DNA from: an uncultured Jannaschia sp.
Lineage (GTDB): Bacteria; Pseudomonadota; Alphaproteobacteria; Rhodobacterales; Rhodobacteraceae
Assembly (NCBI GenBank): GCA_947494145.1
Contig: CANLTZ010000001.1
Location: 522,551 to 586,550 of the forward strand
Direction: 5' to 3'
DNA: 64,000 bases
A program made the translations under genes and the position numbers. Under the pieces are notes generated by a model, which searched no databases, was not told the origin of the DNA, and saw nothing but the letters and a program-made list of their open reading frames with translations. Below are positions 10,316-22,445 of this stretch, in pieces (the first letter of the stretch is position 1; each line of letters begins with the position of its first letter).

Positions 10316-11005
10316 ATGACGAACAAGACACTCTTCATCACGGGCGCCTCTTCGGGCATCGGGGCGCAGACCGCCCGGGCTGCGGTGGCTGCCGGTTGGA
10401 ATGTGGGCCTTTTCGCCCGCTCGGAAGCCAAAGTGGCCGACCTGGCGGCGGAGTTGGGCGACAAGGCCCTTGCCCTGCCCGGCGATGCCACGTCGCATCA
10501 AAGCCAGGTGGAGGCCGTGGCCAAGTTGGTGGACCGTTTCGGGGGGCTCGATGCTGCCTTCGCCAATGCGGGCGTGGGCATCGACCAGCCGGGCACCGAG
10601 ACGGGCAACCCCGAGGAATGGGATGCCTTGGTGGATATCAACATCAAGGGCGTGCTCTACACCGCCCATGCCACCATCCCCCATCTGAAAGAGCGGCAGG
10701 GCAACATCCTGGTCATGGGTTCGGTCGCGGGGCGAATGCATGTGCGCGGCTCGATCTATTCGGCGAGCAAGTGGTTCGTTCACGGCTTTGCGGGCAACCT
10801 GGCCGAAGAGATGAACGCCTGGGGCGGGAACTGCACCATCATCGCGCCGGGTCAGGTGGATACGCCCTTCTTCAGCAAGGGTGCCCCCGGCAAGTTGCAG
10901 GCCGAGGATATCGCCGAGGCGGTGATGTATACGCTGGACACACCCGGCCGCGTGTCGGTGCGGGAGGTCTATATGGTGCCGACCAATGGGAGCAGGGGGC
11001 ACTAG
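10316..11005 (+). CDS. SDR family oxidoreductase
   Basis: TGASSGIGAQTA, NAGVG, YSASK motif. Confidence 0.9.
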   Translation: MTNKTLFITGASSGIGAQTARAAVAAGWNVGLFARSEAKVADLAAELGDKALALPGDATSHQSQVEAVAKLVDRFGGLDAAFANAGVGIDQPGTETGNPEEWDALVDINIKGVLYTAHATIPHLKERQGNILVMGSVAGRMHVRGSIYSASKWFVHGFAGNLAEEMNAWGGNCTIIAPGQVDTPFFSKGAPGKLQAEDIAEAVMYTLDTPGRVSVREVYMVPTNGSRGH

Positions 11006-11056
11006 GGACGCCTACTCTGATATGGCTCTGTTTTCCCCCGCATAGTTCTTAGCCTT

Positions 11057-11467
11057 CTAAGCCATGAACATCGCGGCAACCTGTCGTGTATGGGGTCGGT
11101 CGCGGTGTTCGAACAGGTAAATGCCCTGCCACGTCCCCAATTGCATCTGCCCGTCCACAACGGGGATTTGCAGCGACGTGGGCAGCAGCGCCGCCTTGAT
11201 GTGCCCCGGCATATCGTCGGGCCCTTCATAGGTATGCGTCAGATAAGCCATGGAGGCATCGGTGGTTGGCGGCACCAGCCGGGCGAAGAAGGCCCGCAGG
11301 TCGGTCTGCACTTCCGGATCGGCGTTTTCCTGGATGAGGATCGAGCAGGAGGTGTGGCGCACGAACAGCGTCAGCAGCCCCGTATCACGCGGCAGCCATC
11401 CGGCCACCGCGCCCGTGAACTCCGTCAGGCCAGGACCGTCTGTGTCAATGGGGAAGGTGGTGTGCAT
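11057..11467 (-). CDS. YjbQ/UPF0047 family protein
   Basis: FVRHTSCSILIQENADPEVQTDL, THTYEGPDDMPGHIKAALL, LGTWQGIYLFEHRD. Confidence 0.92.
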   Translation of the reverse strand: MHTTFPIDTDGPGLTEFTGAVAGWLPRDTGLLTLFVRHTSCSILIQENADPEVQTDLRAFFARLVPPTTDASMAYLTHTYEGPDDMPGHIKAALLPTSLQIPVVDGQMQLGTWQGIYLFEHRDRPHTRQVAAMFMA

Positions 11468-11471
11468 GGGC

Positions 11472-11936
11472 TCAGGTCGCGCCCGCCCCGGGCAGGTCCA
11501 GAAAGCGCGCCTTTACCTTAGGCGTTGGCATCATGCAGTGATCGTAGCGCCCGAACAGCCGGTAGCGGTTATGGGCAATGCGGAAATAGGCCCAGCTTTT
11601 CAGGGGCTCGGGCACAAAGCGCGCCAGGCTCAATCCTCGCCACGGCCAGTGCAGCGTGGACATGGCGGCGGCGAACGCATCCAGGCGCTGATGGATCTGG
11701 CCGTCGACGATGATGATGTTGGTCTCGAAATCCTCGGTGGGCAGGCCCAGATCCCGGTAGATGGCCGTGCCCAGATCGGATTGGGCAATGACGAAAGCGA
11801 AGCGCCCGGCGTCCCGGGCCAGCATGAACCGAAAGAAGCCGGAACAAAGCGCACAGACGCCGTCGAAGACGATCGCGTCGCGGCCCTTCAGGGCGGTGCG
11901 GACAGGGGTGGAAAGGGTCGTGATGGGCTGGGCCAT
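11472..11936 (-). CDS. DCC (DUF393) family thiol-disulfide oxidoreductase-like protein
   Basis: FDGVCALCSGFFRFMLARD signature; internal start chosen at 11936. Confidence 0.85.
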   Translation of the reverse strand: MAQPITTLSTPVRTALKGRDAIVFDGVCALCSGFFRFMLARDAGRFAFVIAQSDLGTAIYRDLGLPTEDFETNIIIVDGQIHQRLDAFAAAMSTLHWPWRGLSLARFVPEPLKSWAYFRIAHNRYRLFGRYDHCMMPTPKVKARFLDLPGAGAT

Positions 11937-12031
11937 GGCATAGACATAAACGGATAAATGGTGCGGACAATGCGGCCCTGACGCGAAGCGCTGCGGGGCA
12001 AAGATGACATGCCCTCGAAAGCCAGTCATGC

Positions 12032-12544
12032 TTAGGGCATCAGGTGCCGTTCGCGGTACAAGATCTCTGTCGATGCACCGACAAGACGCCACAGAAAGGG
12101 GCGCATACGGGTCGTCACGCGAGACCCCATCCGTTCATAGAGTATCTGCGCCGCAGCCTCATTTGGATCGGTGGAGGTATAAAGCCGAAGGCTCGACTGA
12201 CCTTCGCTGCGCGCCGTGTCGATTGCGTGGTTCAGGAGTCGCCTGCCAACACCCCGGCCCCGGGCTTCGGGCGCCGTGCAGAACCAACCAAGCCACAGAA
12301 CGCCGTCACCGGTTTCGTAAAGGCCAACTGTCCCCAAGACCCGATCGGCCTCATCCACGGCCACCCAGAAGCGCGGGACGCGGATGCCGCCCAGACGCAA
12401 GAGCGGCTCCAACCGGGTGGCGAAAAGGCGCATCGAAAGCCGCTCCGTCAAGCTCTGCGACGGGAAGATGCGGGCAAGAAGGGCGATGACAGCCCGTCGG
12501 TCGGATGGGCGAAAGGGGCGTATATGTTCCATATGGCGGCTCAA
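12032..12544 (-). CDS. GNAT family N-acetyltransferase
   Basis: FCTAPEARGRGVGRRLLNHAID acetyl-CoA binding motif. Confidence 0.85.
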   Translation of the reverse strand: MSRHMEHIRPFRPSDRRAVIALLARIFPSQSLTERLSMRLFATRLEPLLRLGGIRVPRFWVAVDEADRVLGTVGLYETGDGVLWLGWFCTAPEARGRGVGRRLLNHAIDTARSEGQSSLRLYTSTDPNEAAAQILYERMGSRVTTRMRPFLWRLVGASTEILYRERHLMP

Positions 12545-12623
12545 ATTTGAACAAAACGGTTCAGTTCAAAAATATCGCAACCAAAGCGCACTCGTCAAGA
12601 CGCGCAGGACGGCGGTGAATTTG

Positions 12624-13202
12624 TCAGGCGGCGACGCTGCCGCGCGGCCCCAGGCCGGTGGCACGCCAGCCGCCGTTTGCTTCACGCTGGCGCAATGCGG
12701 CATAGCCGATGCCGACCCCTTCCAAGGGCAGGCCAAGGCCCTTGGCAATCTGGCGGTGCAATTTCGTTCCAGGGGGAAGGGTAGACACGTTGAGCGCGAA
12801 GATCGTCTTGATCTCCTCAATGGTGAGCCCGGGCCAAAGCCGCATCAGCGCCTTGGGCCCTTCCAGCCGCGGCACGTTATACTCCGCGGTGGGGTTCTCC
12901 ATGAAATAGGAAGGTCGCGAATTGAACGCCATCACCTGCGCGCCGTCATCATAAACATCGACCGAGATCGCCGCGTCATCGCGGTTAAGCACCGACACAA
13001 CGCGCCGCCCATCCTGGGCCAACGCCTTGCCGTAGGTGTCGATCATCTCTTGCTCTTGTTGCTCCAACCCTTGGGAGGTCAGGCAAGTCCAGCCACCCTG
13101 GGTCGTGCCGACAAGGATGTTGTCGGGCAACTGGGCCAATAGCACAGCCAGGTCGCTGGCGCTGATATCAGAGACGGAGATGTTAACGTAGGACACTGTC
13201 AT
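12624..13202 (-). CDS. Hypothetical protein directly downstream of rpoD
   Basis: 192 aa intact ORF, collinear, 7 nt after rpoD stop; no family recognised. Confidence 0.65.
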   Translation of the reverse strand: MTVSYVNISVSDISASDLAVLLAQLPDNILVGTTQGGWTCLTSQGLEQQEQEMIDTYGKALAQDGRRVVSVLNRDDAAISVDVYDDGAQVMAFNSRPSYFMENPTAEYNVPRLEGPKALMRLWPGLTIEEIKTIFALNVSTLPPGTKLHRQIAKGLGLPLEGVGIGYAALRQREANGGWRATGLGPRGSVAA

Positions 13203-13209
13203 GGAACGC

Positions 13210-15198
<1,989 letters not shown>

Positions 15199-15280
15199 AA
15201 TTGCGCTCCGTTCCCGGGGAGAGGGTCTGCGGCTTCAATGACGAATCACTAGCGCGAATCACGCGCCTCCGCATCCCGAA

Positions 15281-17224
15281 TCACTTCCGCCGCGTCTTCT
15301 CCCAGACTTTCGTGTCCAAAAGGCCCTGCAGATAGTCCGACATTCCCGCAGAATCCTCGCTCATCGATGTGTCATCGCGGGGCGCACGCAGCGCCTCGTG
15401 ACGGCGGCGGGTGGCTTGGGCCAGCCGCCAAGTCAGGGCCTCATCAGCCCCGTCATTAAAGTCTTGCACGGCCTCGCGGGCCTCCCGGTCGGCGCCCCAG
15501 CGGGCGGCCAGCTTGGTCAATGCGTCCCGCACGCAAAGCCGGGCTTGGTCGAGGTCGGCGCGGGCGACAGGCGATATGCGCACATGGCTCTGACTTAACA
15601 CGCTTTCAAGGCCATCAGACCCGAGTTTGTCACCTAGCGTGGCACGCAAGCTTTGCGAATCCGTTAGCGGGTCGGCAGCCGATAGGGCCGCGGCCAGGCG
15701 GCGATGGTCGGGGCTGGACCAATGGTCACCTTCCAGCGCGTCGGCGAAATCCTCCAACAAGGCGGGGTGCAGGACCAGCCCGGCCAGGGCCACCTGTTCC
15801 AGCATCAAGTCGGGTCGCGCGCCGCTTGCCAGGGCCGAGGCCTTGGCCGTGGTCGATGGCGGGGCAGGCGGCGGCGTCCACTTCCCGCCAGGCCGATAGG
15901 GCCGGGGAGAGAAGGCGCGGCCAGCCACGGGCGCACCGGGCGCGGCCAGGCCAAACAAATCTGCGCGCAGCCGGGCAATCTCGTCGCCATAATGGCGGCG
16001 CAGCATGGGGTCGGCGATGCGCTTGAGCATATTGCGCAGGTCGCGGTCCAGCATGGCGCGGCGTTCAGGGCTGTCGAAAGCGCGGCCTTCGATTTCGCGT
16101 TGCCACAGCAAGGACAGCATGGGCTTCGCGTCGTCCAACACGGCCTGCATGGCGCTGCGGCCTTCCTCGCGGATCAGGTCATCTGGGTCGCGGCCTTCGG
16201 GCAGGATGGCAAAGCGCAGCGATTGCCCCGCCTGGATCAGCGGCAACGCCAGGTCGGCCACCCGCAGCCCCGCCCGCTGGCCCGCCGCATCGCCATCCAG
16301 CGCGATCAGCGGCTCGGGCGTGACGCGCCACAAAAGCTGCAACTGCCGCTCCGTCACCGCGGTGCCCAGGGGCGCCACCGCCGCCTCGAACCCCGCCTGT
16401 GCCAGGGCGATGACGTCCATATAGCCTTCGGCCACCACCAGCGGCTGACCCTTGCCCGCCGCCGCCCGCGCAGGCCCCAGATTGTAGAGATTTGCGCCCT
16501 TGTCGAAGAGCTCGGTTTCGGGTGAATTGAGGTATTTCGCCTTCGCATTTGGGTTCATCGCCCGCCCGCCGAAGGCGATGGCTCGTCCGCGCGCATCGCG
16601 GATGGGAAAGATGATCCGGTGGATGAAACGGTCGCGGCGGCGCCCGTCCTCTTCCGCCACGCCAAGCCCCGCGCCATCGATCAGGTCCCAAGCGATGCCC
16701 TTCGCACCCAGGGCTTGGATCAACCCATCGGCGCTGGGCGCGTAGCCGATCTCGAACCGGTCGAGGGTCTGGGCGCTCAGGCCCCGGCGCTCCAGATAGG
16801 CGCGCGCCTCAGCGGCGGCGCCGGTGGACAATTGCAGCCGAAACCACTTGCTGGCCTGTTCCACGACCTCAGCCAATTGCGTGCGGCGATCGGCCTTCTC
16901 GGCCGCTTTCGGGTCGCGGGCGGGCATCTGCATCCCGGCCTCGGCGGCCAGGATCTCGACCGCTTCCATGAAGCCCACATTCTCGGATTCCTGCACGAAG
17001 CCGAACAAGTTGCCCTTCGCCTGGCAGCCGAAGCAGTAATAAAAGCCCTTGCGGTCATCCACGTGGAAGCTGGCCGACTTTTCCTGATGGAACGGGCAGG
17101 GTGCCCACCAATCGCCCTTGGCTTGATTGGTCTTCTTCATGTCCCATATGACCTTGCGCCCCACCACAGCCGATAGGCTGAGGCGGTTGCGAAGGTCATC
17201 GAGAAAGCTGTCGGGCAGACGCAT
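15281..17224 (-). CDS. dnaG: DNA primase
   Basis: Zn-finger CPFHQEKSASFHVDDRKGFYYCFGC; TOPRIM VVAEGYMDVIALAQAG; upstream of rpoD. Confidence 0.97.
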   Translation of the reverse strand: MRLPDSFLDDLRNRLSLSAVVGRKVIWDMKKTNQAKGDWWAPCPFHQEKSASFHVDDRKGFYYCFGCQAKGNLFGFVQESENVGFMEAVEILAAEAGMQMPARDPKAAEKADRRTQLAEVVEQASKWFRLQLSTGAAAEARAYLERRGLSAQTLDRFEIGYAPSADGLIQALGAKGIAWDLIDGAGLGVAEEDGRRRDRFIHRIIFPIRDARGRAIAFGGRAMNPNAKAKYLNSPETELFDKGANLYNLGPARAAAGKGQPLVVAEGYMDVIALAQAGFEAAVAPLGTAVTERQLQLLWRVTPEPLIALDGDAAGQRAGLRVADLALPLIQAGQSLRFAILPEGRDPDDLIREEGRSAMQAVLDDAKPMLSLLWQREIEGRAFDSPERRAMLDRDLRNMLKRIADPMLRRHYGDEIARLRADLFGLAAPGAPVAGRAFSPRPYRPGGKWTPPPAPPSTTAKASALASGARPDLMLEQVALAGLVLHPALLEDFADALEGDHWSSPDHRRLAAALSAADPLTDSQSLRATLGDKLGSDGLESVLSQSHVRISPVARADLDQARLCVRDALTKLAARWGADREAREAVQDFNDGADEALTWRLAQATRRRHEALRAPRDDTSMSEDSAGMSDYLQGLLDTKVWEKTRRK

Positions 17225-17371
17225 TGTTCAGATATCGGGTCGGCGAGGGGCAGAGTCCAGCATTGCGATGCCACAGACCGCCGCGTTGTTTTGCCCGTCA
17301 CTCAAATGTGCGCCTGCCGGGCCATTGATCGGCCCGGCAGGCAAAGGTGTCAGCTGAACGCCGCGATGCGA

Positions 17372-18310
17372 TCAATCGTCGTCGTCGTCGTCGTCGTCGT
17401 CGTCATCGCCGCCGCTGGTCGTGCCATCGTCGAATCCTGTGTCGATAACGTCAGGCGCAGCGGCTTGAGTGGTTAGCGGGCCCTCGTACGTCCCGCAGCC
17501 CACGGCTGAAATGATGCCTTCCGGGCTTGTCTCCACGACGCATTCATTCCCAAAGGCCGTCGGTTGCGTCAGATCTGGGGCAGGCTCAACCACCATTGGC
17601 AGGCGCGCATAGCGCTGGCGCGTCGGCGAGAATGTAGAGATGATCCTTGGGCTGATCCCAACGCGGAAGGCGGGAATATCCAGCGTGAATGTCTCCACAA
17701 GGGTGACCCGCTCATTGAGCTGCATGCGCGGAATCTTCGCTTCAATTGCCTGAAGTCGGGCGGGCGTCATCACGGGCTGATTGTCTGTCGCCCAAGTCTG
17801 ATTCCCGTTTCCTTCGTCGGCAATCTCCAGACCGTCATCGGTCCGCACGATTTCCGTGACGCGTATCCAGCTGCGGCCTTCCGTAAGGGTCATCGTCTCG
17901 AAGACTTGCTCAAGACCTTCTACGTAGCCCGGGCCAAACGCCGACAATTGCCGCGATAGCACGTCGGCGATCGCGTAAGACGCCTTGGTGATCAGCGTTT
18001 CCTTTCGGTAACTTTCGAAATACTGATAGCCGGCCACAAACAAGAAAATCAGCGCGGGCAGCATGATAGCTGCTTCAATGCTGACGGCGGCGCGCTCTTC
18101 CTTGACGAAGCGCCGACGGCTGCATCCCAGCCGCGCCCCGACGCTGTCGACCGCTTTGCTCAAAGCGTTTTGCGAAAAACCTGACACACAGCTTGTCGCG
18201 AAATGCCGCGCAACGCCCACATGATGCGAGCACGTCGCGTTTAGATGCTGTCTCAGGTTAAACGAGAAACGCTTCAGGGGGCTAATCATGGTGGAACTCC
18301 TGAAACTCAT
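17372..18310 (-). CDS. TadE-like pseudopilin/membrane protein with poly-Asp C-terminus
   Basis: EERAAVSIEAAIMLPALIFLFVAGYQYFESYRKETLITKASYAIAD; C-terminus DDDDDDDDDDD; true start uncertain. Confidence 0.7.
   Translation of the reverse strand: MSFRSSTMISPLKRFSFNLRQHLNATCSHHVGVARHFATSCVSGFSQNALSKAVDSVGARLGCSRRRFVKEERAAVSIEAAIMLPALIFLFVAGYQYFESYRKETLITKASYAIADVLSRQLSAFGPGYVEGLEQVFETMTLTEGRSWIRVTEIVRTDDGLEIADEGNGNQTWATDNQPVMTPARLQAIEAKIPRMQLNERVTLVETFTLDIPAFRVGISPRIISTFSPTRQRYARLPMVVEPAPDLTQPTAFGNECVVETSPEGIISAVGCGTYEGPLTTQAAAPDVIDTGFDDGTTSGGDDDDDDDDDDD
17378..17409. repeat. Trinucleotide (GTC/GAC)n tract encoding poly-Asp
   Basis: Uninterrupted cgtcgtcgtcgtc... run at the 3' end of the TadE-like gene. 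Confidence 0.9.
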
Positions 18311-18903
18311 TCGACCATGAAGATGGTCGAGGAAACCATACGAATGTTCCCGTCCTCATCGGAGGCCAAATCGGCGCCAATGGCGGAAATCGGAATAACC
18401 GGTTGGACCAGGAAGCAGGCGCGCATCAGCAACAGCTTGTTGTCGCGGTTGTCTTCGAAATTGGGCGGATCCACGTCGCCAGCGCATGGCGTATTTCCGC
18501 GCGGCACATCCCAGGTCGTCATGTCGATTTCGCGCAGATCAACCAGCAAGTTGGTGTTGCAATTCGACATGATCCGAACGTGTTCGCAGATTTCTGCCCG
18601 CACGAAGCCCGGGGTGATCAAAGTGCCCTGGGACGTTGCGGTCCGGATTTCCCGCGCCGCAATGTCCGTCGCTCGTTCCAGCATGACGTTGCGCACCGAA
18701 AAGAGCGAAGCCTCGAAAGAGGCCAGGAAGACCCCCATGAAGATCGGCAGCATTATCACGAACTCGACCGTTGCAGCGCCGTTTTCGCGTGTTTGACGCG
18801 ATGTGCGGAAGGCTTGGTCGATGGGCCGCATGATGGCCCCGGAAAGTTTGGTCCAAGCCTGGCCCAAAGGGGCCAGGTGGGGGCGCTTGAGTGCTTTCTT
18901 CAT
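18307..18903 (-). CDS. TadE family pilus assembly protein
   Basis: RENGAATVEFVIMLPIFMGVFLASFEASLFSVRNVMLERATDIAAREIR. Confidence 0.8.
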   Translation of the reverse strand: MKKALKRPHLAPLGQAWTKLSGAIMRPIDQAFRTSRQTRENGAATVEFVIMLPIFMGVFLASFEASLFSVRNVMLERATDIAAREIRTATSQGTLITPGFVRAEICEHVRIMSNCNTNLLVDLREIDMTTWDVPRGNTPCAGDVDPPNFEDNRDNKLLLMRACFLVQPVIPISAIGADLASDEDGNIRMVSSTIFMVE

Positions 18904-20789
18904 CGTGACAGCCTCAGTCGATCAACGGCCGCGAGCACGTCATCGAACGCGGATTGGATGTCCAAGTTGCTGACGTTGAAGTAGTTGGCTTCAAACTCAT
19001 CGCCGCCCGCGCAATCCTGCATTGCGGTTTGGCCTGCATCGGGTGCCTGGAAGGCGATCGTGTAGACGACGATTCCTGCGTCACGGGCTTGCTCGCAAAT
19101 GTTGGCAAGGTTCGTGTCCGCGCGCGACCGGTTGTGGGTTTCTTCCCAGGAATAGAAGTATTCCACCCGGGTATCCCAATTGGCACCACGCAGCAGGGTG
19201 TTGGCCATGTAGCTCATCGACAGCGAAGCAAATAGGTCTGCGCGATTAATCTCGACAGCTTCGTCGCCACCGAAGGGTGTGCTGCGGAACTCACCCAAAT
19301 GCGACACCCAATACTTCTCTTCCACGGCGTCCCAGAAGGAGTAGCGGGCCAAGTAGCCATCGCCGTTACCAGTGACTTCGTTATCGTGGTTCAAGCCGCG
19401 CCCATCGGCACAGTGGCCGAAGACCCGGCTTGCGACGCCCGACCGATCAATACAGGCCTGCACGTCAAACGCATCCACGTCACCGTCTCCGTCGGCATCT
19501 CTTTTGATCATGTCAGCTGCGTCAAAATGGTCGGAACAATCGCTGGGATCACCATCGTTGTCGCATCTCGCATAGTTCGAGTTGTTCGAACCGTTGACGA
19601 TGCGATCGCGGAAGATGAACACGCCGGACGGCCCTGTCTTGCGGTCGGCCCTAAGGTCCCATTGCTGTGTGTTCACGCCGTCGGTCATCACCACCAGAAT
19701 CTTGTTGGTCCCGTCTCCGCGGTAGCTGAGCGGCCGCCCGAGAAACTCCGTATCGGGGCGCAGGTTGGCTGCCAGGGTCTCATCCTGAGCCATGCTTGCG
19801 AATTGGGTGCGCGTCGACGGGTCAAGGAACAGGGTGCCCCACTTCACGCCAAGGTCCATCGCCGTCCAGTAATCGGCCTCCAGCAGGGCGATGCGGTTCT
19901 GCAACTCCGTGACATTGTTGGACCATGGCAGAATGGCGGCATAATCATCATCACGGCAATTGGGTCCCGACACAGGGCCCACCTCGTTGCCGTTCCGATA
20001 GCTTGTACGGAAGTCGAAATGGCCCATACGCTGTAGCGGGTGGTTGAGGTTAAGCTGCTCGAACTGCTCGTCCGAGAAGACGACGCAATTCGAAACGTTG
20101 TGTTCGTCGGTGAACTCGAAATAGTTCGGCAACATGGCGCCCGCATTCACCCGGTCGTTATACGGCACGAGCGAAATGGTCGTCAGATTTTCTTCGCCTT
20201 CCAAGAGCTTCTCGACGAAGTCTGCTGCGGCCACGCGCAAGGATTCAATCTTGGAGCCGCCCATGGAGCCCGAGATGTCCAGAACCAGCGAAACCTCTGT
20301 TTCCGTCTTGGTCTGACGCGCCTGCGAGGATACGGGCTGGACCAGCTCGTCGATGCCGATCATGTCGAAGAACAGCGTGTTGGTTTCAGCCTGGGACGAG
20401 ACGGTCACACGACGCTCGCTCCCGACATCGAGGGACGTGACCTGCACCAGGTCTTCATCGAGGTCGGCCGCGCGCAGATAGTCGCGCACGATTTCCTCGC
20501 CAGCGCGGGACTGCTCCACGTTGGCCGCGGCCAGGACGGCGCGGTCGATCGTGTATTGCAGGCGCGTCCGTTCATTTTCGGACCGCATCACATCAAGCGC
20601 GATACCCGCAGCGACGAGCATGATAAGAAGAATGTAGAGACCGAAGATCGTCATGGCGCCGTCTTCCTCGCGGCGGAACGCCATAAGGTTGGTTCGGGCG
20701 GTCGAGAAACTTGGCAGTCGAATATAGCGGTTCACGGCAGGCACCACGCAGACAGGTAAAAGAATCAGGCACGACGGATGGTCGTTCAA
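18900..20789 (-). CDS. TadG-like vWA domain protein
   Basis: FRREEDGAMTIFGLYILLIMLVAAGIALDVMRSENERTRLQ; vWA MIDAS LVLDISGSMGGSKIESL; 4-nt overlap with next gene; internal start possible at 20684. Confidence 0.82.
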   Translation of the reverse strand: MNDHPSCLILLPVCVVPAVNRYIRLPSFSTARTNLMAFRREEDGAMTIFGLYILLIMLVAAGIALDVMRSENERTRLQYTIDRAVLAAANVEQSRAGEEIVRDYLRAADLDEDLVQVTSLDVGSERRVTVSSQAETNTLFFDMIGIDELVQPVSSQARQTKTETEVSLVLDISGSMGGSKIESLRVAAADFVEKLLEGEENLTTISLVPYNDRVNAGAMLPNYFEFTDEHNVSNCVVFSDEQFEQLNLNHPLQRMGHFDFRTSYRNGNEVGPVSGPNCRDDDYAAILPWSNNVTELQNRIALLEADYWTAMDLGVKWGTLFLDPSTRTQFASMAQDETLAANLRPDTEFLGRPLSYRGDGTNKILVVMTDGVNTQQWDLRADRKTGPSGVFIFRDRIVNGSNNSNYARCDNDGDPSDCSDHFDAADMIKRDADGDGDVDAFDVQACIDRSGVASRVFGHCADGRGLNHDNEVTGNGDGYLARYSFWDAVEEKYWVSHLGEFRSTPFGGDEAVEINRADLFASLSMSYMANTLLRGANWDTRVEYFYSWEETHNRSRADTNLANICEQARDAGIVVYTIAFQAPDAGQTAMQDCAGGDEFEANYFNVSNLDIQSAFDDVLAAVDRLRLSR

Positions 20790-20954
20790 CGTTTATCGAT
20801 TCCGATCTCGGTGACCTGCGGGCGGAAATGGGGCCAAACCATGTCCTTCTTTACGAAACCTCAACGTTTATTGGCCTAGCACCGTTTTGTTTCGCCTCCG
20901 TTGCACTAGGCTCGGGCCAGGCGGTTCAAGACGAATGCGCCTTGGCGGGAGGAG

Positions 20955-22388
20955 ATGCCAATGACCGGGAAGCATACGGGGTTCAGTGCCTCGGTGAACG
21001 CGATGTACGACAAGGCGGTGGCCCTGATGGACCTGTCGCCCGGTCTGGCTGACAAGATACGGGTCTGCAACGCCACCTACACGGTGCGCTTCGGCGTCCG
21101 TTTGCGCGGCGCGATCCACACCTTCACAGGATATCGCAGCATCCATTCCGAACATATGGAACCGGTCAAGGGCGGCATCCGCTTCGCCATGGCCGTCAAC
21201 CAGGATGAGGTCGAAGCGCTGGCCTCGCTGATGACCTATAAATGCGCCCTTGTGGAAACGCCTTTCGGGGGTTCCAAAGGCGGGCTTTGCATTGACCCGC
21301 GCCAGTGGGAACCCCATGAGATGGAGCAGATCACCCGCCGTTTCGCCTATGAGCTGATCAAGCGCGACTTGATCAACCCCGCCCAGAACGTGCCCGCCCC
21401 CGATATGGGCACCGGTGCGCGCGAAATGGCGTGGATCGCCGATCAATATCAGCGGATGCACACCACCGACATCAATGGCCGCGCCTGCGTGACGGGCAAG
21501 CCGCTCAACGCGGGCGGCATCCAGGGGCGGGTGGAGGCGACGGGTCGCGGGGTGCAATACGCTTTGCGCGAATTCTTCCGCCACGCGGAAGACAAGGCGG
21601 CTGCCGGGCTGTCGGGCATGCTCGACGGCAAGCGGGTCGTGGTGCAGGGTTTGGGCAATGTGGGCTTCCATGCCGCCAGTTTCCTGATGCGCGAAGATGG
21701 CGCCAAGATCACGGCCGTGATCGAACGCGATGGCGCGGTCTTCTCCGACGCTGGCATCGACGTCGACGCGCTTCATATGCACGTTCAGGAAACCGGCGGC
21801 GTGAAGGGTTTTGCGGGTGCCGAATACGAGGCCGATGGCACCAAGTTGCTGGAGGCGGATTGCGACATCCTCATCCCCGCCGCGCTAGAGGCCGTGATCC
21901 ATACCGGCAATGCCGCCCGGATCAAGGCGCCCCTCATCATCGAAGCCGCCAATGGCCCCGTGACATCCGAGGCCAATGACATCCTTGTGCAGAAGGGCTG
22001 CGTTATCATTCCCGACCTCTATGCCAATGCGGGGGGTGTGACGGTCAGCTACTTCGAATGGGTCAAGAACCTCAGCCATATCCGCTTTGGCCGGATGCAG
22101 CGCCGCGCCGAAGAAGCGCGCCACCAGCTTCTGGTGGATGAGTTGGAGCGTTTGTCGGCCAACACCGCCGTGCCTTGGAAGCTATCGGATGACTTCAAGG
22201 CCAATTACCTGCGTGGCGCCGGTGAATTGGAATTGGTCCGCTCGGGCCTCGACGACACGATGCGCGGGGCTTACGGCGCGATGCGCGAAGTCTGGCATGC
22301 CCGCGGCGACGTGCCCGACCTGCGCACCGCGGGCTTCATCGTTTCCATCGACCGGATCGCGGCGAGCTATCAGGCCAAGGGTTTGTAG
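20955..22388 (+). CDS. Glu/Leu/Phe/Val dehydrogenase family (NAD-specific glutamate dehydrogenase-like)
   Basis: KGGIRFAMAVNQDEVEALASLMTYKCALVETPFGGSKGG; VVVQGLGNVGFHAA; ANGPVTSEAND. Confidence 0.93.
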   Translation: MPMTGKHTGFSASVNAMYDKAVALMDLSPGLADKIRVCNATYTVRFGVRLRGAIHTFTGYRSIHSEHMEPVKGGIRFAMAVNQDEVEALASLMTYKCALVETPFGGSKGGLCIDPRQWEPHEMEQITRRFAYELIKRDLINPAQNVPAPDMGTGAREMAWIADQYQRMHTTDINGRACVTGKPLNAGGIQGRVEATGRGVQYALREFFRHAEDKAAAGLSGMLDGKRVVVQGLGNVGFHAASFLMREDGAKITAVIERDGAVFSDAGIDVDALHMHVQETGGVKGFAGAEYEADGTKLLEADCDILIPAALEAVIHTGNAARIKAPLIIEAANGPVTSEANDILVQKGCVIIPDLYANAGGVTVSYFEWVKNLSHIRFGRMQRRAEEARHQLLVDELERLSANTAVPWKLSDDFKANYLRGAGELELVRSGLDDTMRGAYGAMREVWHARGDVPDLRTAGFIVSIDRIAASYQAKGL

Positions 22389-22411
22389 GGCGACAAGGGG
22401 CCTGCTTCACC

Positions 22412-22445
22412 CTGGACCGGGCACGCCCTTCGGGCGCCGGTCCAG
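22412..22445 (+). terminator. Strong stem-loop 3' of dehydrogenase gene, possible terminator
   Basis: CTGGACCGG-GCA-CGCCC-TTC-GGGCG-CCGGTCCAG inverted repeat just after stop; no clear U-tract. Confidence 0.5.
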
